DNA of 64,000 nucleotides from assembly GCF_000092205.1 (NCBI RefSeq), contig NC_014216.1, forward strand, positions 248,001-312,000, given 5' to 3'. This DNA comes from Desulfurivibrio alkaliphilus AHT 2 (GTDB lineage: Bacteria > Desulfobacterota > Desulfobulbia > Desulfobulbales > Desulfurivibrionaceae). Below the pieces are notes generated by a model. The model saw only the letters and a list, made by a program, of their open reading frames with translations. It searched no databases and had not been told where the DNA came from. Positions 61,613 to 64,000 of this stretch are shown here, in pieces. The translations under genes and the position numbers were made by a program. Position 1 is the first letter of the stretch. The number at the start of each line of letters is the position of its first letter.

Positions 61613-62497
61613 ATGTCCGATCTTTGGGGCCGGGCCCGGGTTGTCCGGGCGGTGCGCCGCTTTTTTGAGCAGCGGGATTTTCTCGAAGTGGAAACGCCGC
61701 TGATGATCCCGGCCCCGGCCCCGGAACCTCATCTGCTGCCCCAACCCGCCGGCCGCTGGTTTCTTCAGACCTCGCCGGAGCTTTGCATGAAGCGGTTGCT
61801 GGCCCGGGGGCATGCCAAAATTTTCCAGATCTGCAAATGCTTTCGCCGGCAGGAGCGGGGGCGGCGCCATGTCCCCGAATTCACCATGCTGGAGTGGTAC
61901 CGGGCCGGGGCCGATTATCTTGCTCTGATGGATGACTGTGAACAACTGCTGACCGCAGTGGCCGCAGAACTGGCGCTGCCGGGAGAAAACGGCCACCAGG
62001 TATCGCTGGTCCTGCCCTGGGAGAGGCTTACGGTGGCTGAGGCCTTCTGCCGTTACGCTGCAATGGAAGTTGACGAGGCCCTGCGGCGTGATCTTTTTGA
62101 TCAGTTGCTGGTGGAAAAAATCGAGCCGCACCTGGGGGTGGGGCGGCCCACCTTCCTCTACGATTATCCGCTGGAACTGGCCGCCCTGGCCCGGCCCAAG
62201 CCGGGGCAGCCGGAGGTGGCCGAACGTTTTGAACTCTACCTTGGCGGGGTGGAATTGGCCAACGGCTTTTCCGAGTTGATCGACCCGGTGGAACAGCGGC
62301 GCCGCTTTGAGGCTGATCGCCGCCTGATCCGGGCCGCCGGCCGTCGGCCGCCGCCCATGCCCGAACCTTTCCTGGCCGAGCTTGACGCCATGCCGCAAGC
62401 CGCCGGTATTGCCTTGGGCCTTGATCGTCTGGTAATGATTATGCTGGGCAAGGAGAACATTGACCAGGTGCTGGCTTTTCCCCCGGAAACCCTTTAA
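61613..62497 (+). CDS. epmA: EF-P beta-lysine ligase EpmA (GenX/PoxA)
   Basis: The 294-residue protein is a lysyl-tRNA synthetase-like catalytic domain lacking an anticodon-binding domain. Class II motifs are FLEVETPLMIPAPAPEPHL, FRRQERGRRHVPEFTMLEWY and GIALGLDRLVMIMLG. EpmA attaches beta-lysine to the EF-P lysine. The pairing with efp and the Lys in PGKGQA support this. The lysine 2,3-aminomutase EpmB is not in the window. Confidence 0.93.
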   Translation: MSDLWGRARVVRAVRRFFEQRDFLEVETPLMIPAPAPEPHLLPQPAGRWFLQTSPELCMKRLLARGHAKIFQICKCFRRQERGRRHVPEFTMLEWYRAGADYLALMDDCEQLLTAVAAELALPGENGHQVSLVLPWERLTVAEAFCRYAAMEVDEALRRDLFDQLLVEKIEPHLGVGRPTFLYDYPLELAALARPKPGQPEVAERFELYLGGVELANGFSELIDPVEQRRRFEADRRLIRAAGRRPPPMPEPFLAELDAMPQAAGIALGLDRLVMIMLGKENIDQVLAFPPETL

Positions 62498-62511
62498 GCG
62501 GAGTTTAGATT

Positions 62512-63138
62512 ATGGAAGCGCAGGAACTGCAACGCCGGTCGGCCCTGATTCGGGAGTATGAAGAGGGTTTTGCCCACCGCCTGGCCACCCGGGTGATCAA
62601 CAAGCCCAAGCTTAACATCTGGCTCTTTCTGGTGCCCTTTCTCTTTATCTACCATTTCAGCGAGTTACGGCGCTACAAGGAGAATCTGCCCGCTTTAAGA
62701 CAGGGTTTGCTGCGCTCTAAACTCCACGCCCTGACCATGGCCGAAGAGGAGATCAGAACGGGGCAACGCAAGAGCGACGCGGAGATTGTGCCGCCCTCTG
62801 ATCCGGAGCTGGCCAAGCCATCCATGGCCGAAGTGAGGAAGCGGCAGGAAGAAGAGTTACGCCTGCTGTTGGCCCACTACCGCCGCCTGCTGGGCAGCAG
62901 TGCTGAAGACTACGGGCGGTTGGTGCGGCAGGCATACGGTGATCGGCGGCGTTACCAGGATTTTATTGAAGATCTGCAGCAGCGGGAAAATGAATTGAAC
63001 CAGACCCTGCTGGCGGCCATGGCCCGTGCCAAAAAAAGTGATGAAGAAGCGCCACTGGTGGTGGAGCGCCTGGAAAAGGAAAGCCTGAAGCTACGGGTGG
63101 CCGATATGCAGCAATTTTTCCCCTTGGAATCAGCTTAG
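62512..63138 (+). CDS. Conserved membrane-anchored coiled-coil protein of unknown function
   Basis: The 208-residue protein has an N-terminal cytoplasmic stretch, one hydrophobic segment (LNIWLFLVPFLFIYHF, about 34-50), and a long charged helical region (about 60-205) rich in Glu, Arg, Lys and Leu, likely coiled coil. No enzyme motif is seen. It starts 14 bp after epmA and may share its transcript. Its stop overlaps the stop region of the convergent small gene. Confidence 0.7.
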   Translation: MEAQELQRRSALIREYEEGFAHRLATRVINKPKLNIWLFLVPFLFIYHFSELRRYKENLPALRQGLLRSKLHALTMAEEEIRTGQRKSDAEIVPPSDPELAKPSMAEVRKRQEEELRLLLAHYRRLLGSSAEDYGRLVRQAYGDRRRYQDFIEDLQQRENELNQTLLAAMARAKKSDEEAPLVVERLEKESLKLRVADMQQFFPLESA

Positions 63139-63347
63139 CGCAGTTGAGCCTTTTTGCCCTTGATTTCCCCGTAAGCATCGACATCGGCATACCAGATGGC
63201 GGAAACCTCGATCTCGGTGGCGGCAAAGGCCGTGCGCACGGTCTGTACCGTGGGCAGACGGTAAAATTCACCAACCACCCATCCTCCCAGCAGCACCAGC
63301 AACACCACCGGCCACAACGTTTTTTTGGGCTTGCGTTTTGCGTTCAT
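63135..63347 (-). CDS. Small single-pass membrane protein, unknown
   Basis: The 70-residue protein has a Lys/Arg-rich N-terminus (MNAKRKPKKT), one helix (LWPVVLLVLLGGWVVGEFY) and a short exported C-terminus. ATG 63347 has GGAGGGCATC directly upstream, a good ribosome binding site. No family is recognised. It is downstream of the YeiH-type transporter gene on the same strand. Confidence 0.65.
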   Translation of the reverse strand: MNAKRKPKKTLWPVVLLVLLGGWVVGEFYRLPTVQTVRTAFAATEIEVSAIWYADVDAYGEIKGKKAQLR

Positions 63348-63508
63348 GATGCCCTCCGCTGAGCTTTGTTCAGATTCTGTGCCCGTATTTTCCGGGTATT
63401 TTTTTATACGGCCGCCCGGCCCGGCTTGGGGGAGGGGGTATGGAGAGGGAACCCAAGCCGGACCGGTTGTCCGTAAACTAAATGCCGTTTTGTTGTGCCC
63501 CGGGCCCG

Positions 63509-63538
63509 GCGTCGCCTGTTCAGGGTCGACGCCGGACC
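63509..63538. repeat. Hairpin downstream of the YeiH-type gene
   Basis: CCGGCGTCG and CGACGCCGG form a 9-bp stem, with an inner CCTG/CAGG pairing. There is no T run. A second inverted repeat, CCGGCTTGGG/CCCAAGCCGG, lies at 63421-63461. They fill most of the 218-bp gap and may terminate the transporter transcript. Confidence 0.5.
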
Positions 63539-63565
63539 TCCGGCTGCTTGCGGGGGTTGGGTTGC

Positions 63566-64000
63566 TTAACGAATGGTCATCAGATGTTCGGTGATGCCGG
63601 GGAAGGCGACCATGAACATCAGCCAGGCCAGGAACAGGGTCAGGACTACGTTGAAGCCCTGGGTGAAGGCGTAGTGGTAGAGAATCTTGCCGCCTTCAAA
63701 GTACTTGGCCAGTTCGCGGAAGTTGGTGGCCAGCCCGATGCTGACGAAGGCCATGCAGAACATCCAGCCGCGCAGGGGGTTGGCCCAGCCGCGCAGGGCG
63801 CCTTCGCTGATGATGGCATTGCCCACCTGGTCTCCCATCAGCTCGTAGATGATGGTGAAAAGCACGGAAGCGCCGATGAAGCCGATGACGAACTTGGGGA
63901 AGCGGGTCCAGATTTCCTTCATGGCCCCGCCGAAGGTCAGCTTCACGTTGCTGCCTGCGGTTTCCACCCGGGTGGCCCAGTAAGCGGCGATGGCGAAGGC
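63566..64000 (-). CDS. YeiH-family (UPF0324) putative sulfate exporter, 3' part
   Basis: The frame runs off the window end, so only the C-terminal 144 codons are present. They include helices FVIGFIGASVLFTIIYELMG, GWMFCMAFVSIGLATNF and GFNVVLTLFLAWLMFMVAF, matching the conserved C-terminus of the Cons_hypoth698/YeiH transporters (LRGWMFCMAFVSIGLATNFR). Family members are annotated as putative sulfate exporters on limited evidence. Confidence 0.8.
   Translation of the reverse strand, partial: AFAIAAYWATRVETAGSNVKLTFGGAMKEIWTRFPKFVIGFIGASVLFTIIYELMGDQVGNAIISEGALRGWANPLRGWMFCMAFVSIGLATNFRELAKYFEGGKILYHYAFTQGFNVVLTLFLAWLMFMVAFPGITEHLMTIR

Noticed and set aside
4-64000. CRISPR arrays, prophage or intact insertion sequences
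   Set aside because: I found no regularly spaced direct repeats, integrase, transposase or phage structural genes.

Overview
The window is one GC-rich, gene-dense chromosomal stretch carrying about 55 protein genes and one tRNA. There is no prophage, CRISPR array or intact insertion sequence. The gene set suggests a sulfur- or metal-metabolising deltaproteobacterium (Desulfobacterota, possibly near Desulfobulbales/Desulfurivibrio): a triheme c7-type cytochrome beside System II cytochrome c maturation genes, a full hydrogenase maturation set, many c-di-GMP, HDOD and chemoreceptor proteins, and an efp-epmA pair. The taxonomy is inferred from gene content only.

Layout. 1-7.5 kb, minus strand: a DUF945 protein and a NahK-like sugar kinase, then a GGDEF-EAL protein with a CxxCH motif in its sensor and a PAS-SpoIIE phosphatase-HATPase protein. 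8-14.8 kb, plus: hypA, hypB, hypF, hypC, hypD, hypE. 14.8-24.4 kb: signalling genes, namely an NIT-HAMP-GGDEF gene broken by a T7 run, a hybrid histidine kinase, two unknown genes, a phospholipase D-like protein, a PAS kinase and a response regulator. 24.5-31.5 kb: an FKBP isomerase, a tandem-CZB chemoreceptor with a STAS protein, a SIMPL protein, a GspE/PilB-like protein with a degraded active site, and a MinD-like ATPase. 31.6-38.9 kb: tRNA-Arg(CCT), nnrD/E, two CBS proteins, a pabB-pabC fusion and a class A PBP. 39.2-42.5 kb: c7 cytochrome, ccsB, resB, rpmB. 42.5-48.9 kb: ispG-proS-rel, an ICMT-like protein, ferritin. 48.9-55.5 kb: a chemoreceptor, a DUF2065 protein, queA, a zinc-ribbon protein and an HDOD/GGDEF operon. 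55.6-64 kb: an MltD-like transglycosylase, pepN, efp, epmA, two small membrane proteins, and the 3' end of a YeiH-family transporter.

The most unusual signal is a set of palindromic repeats that enter genes without breaking them. Family A is a 153-bp imperfect palindrome. It interrupts pepN in frame (51 codons), ends hypF with its own stop codon, and leaves fragments at several gene boundaries, including just upstream of hypA, mltD and queA. Family B is a 110-bp relative before hypC. A separate cloverleaf-like palindrome sits inside hypF as a 207-bp (69-codon) insertion flanked by 10-bp direct repeats. The behaviour resembles Rickettsia palindromic elements, but I recognise none of these families. 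Other points of interest are a probably hydrolase-dead Rel enzyme, the pseudo-ATPase beside a MinD-like protein, periplasmic tandem CZB domains, and a structured non-coding element upstream of the FmdB-type gene.
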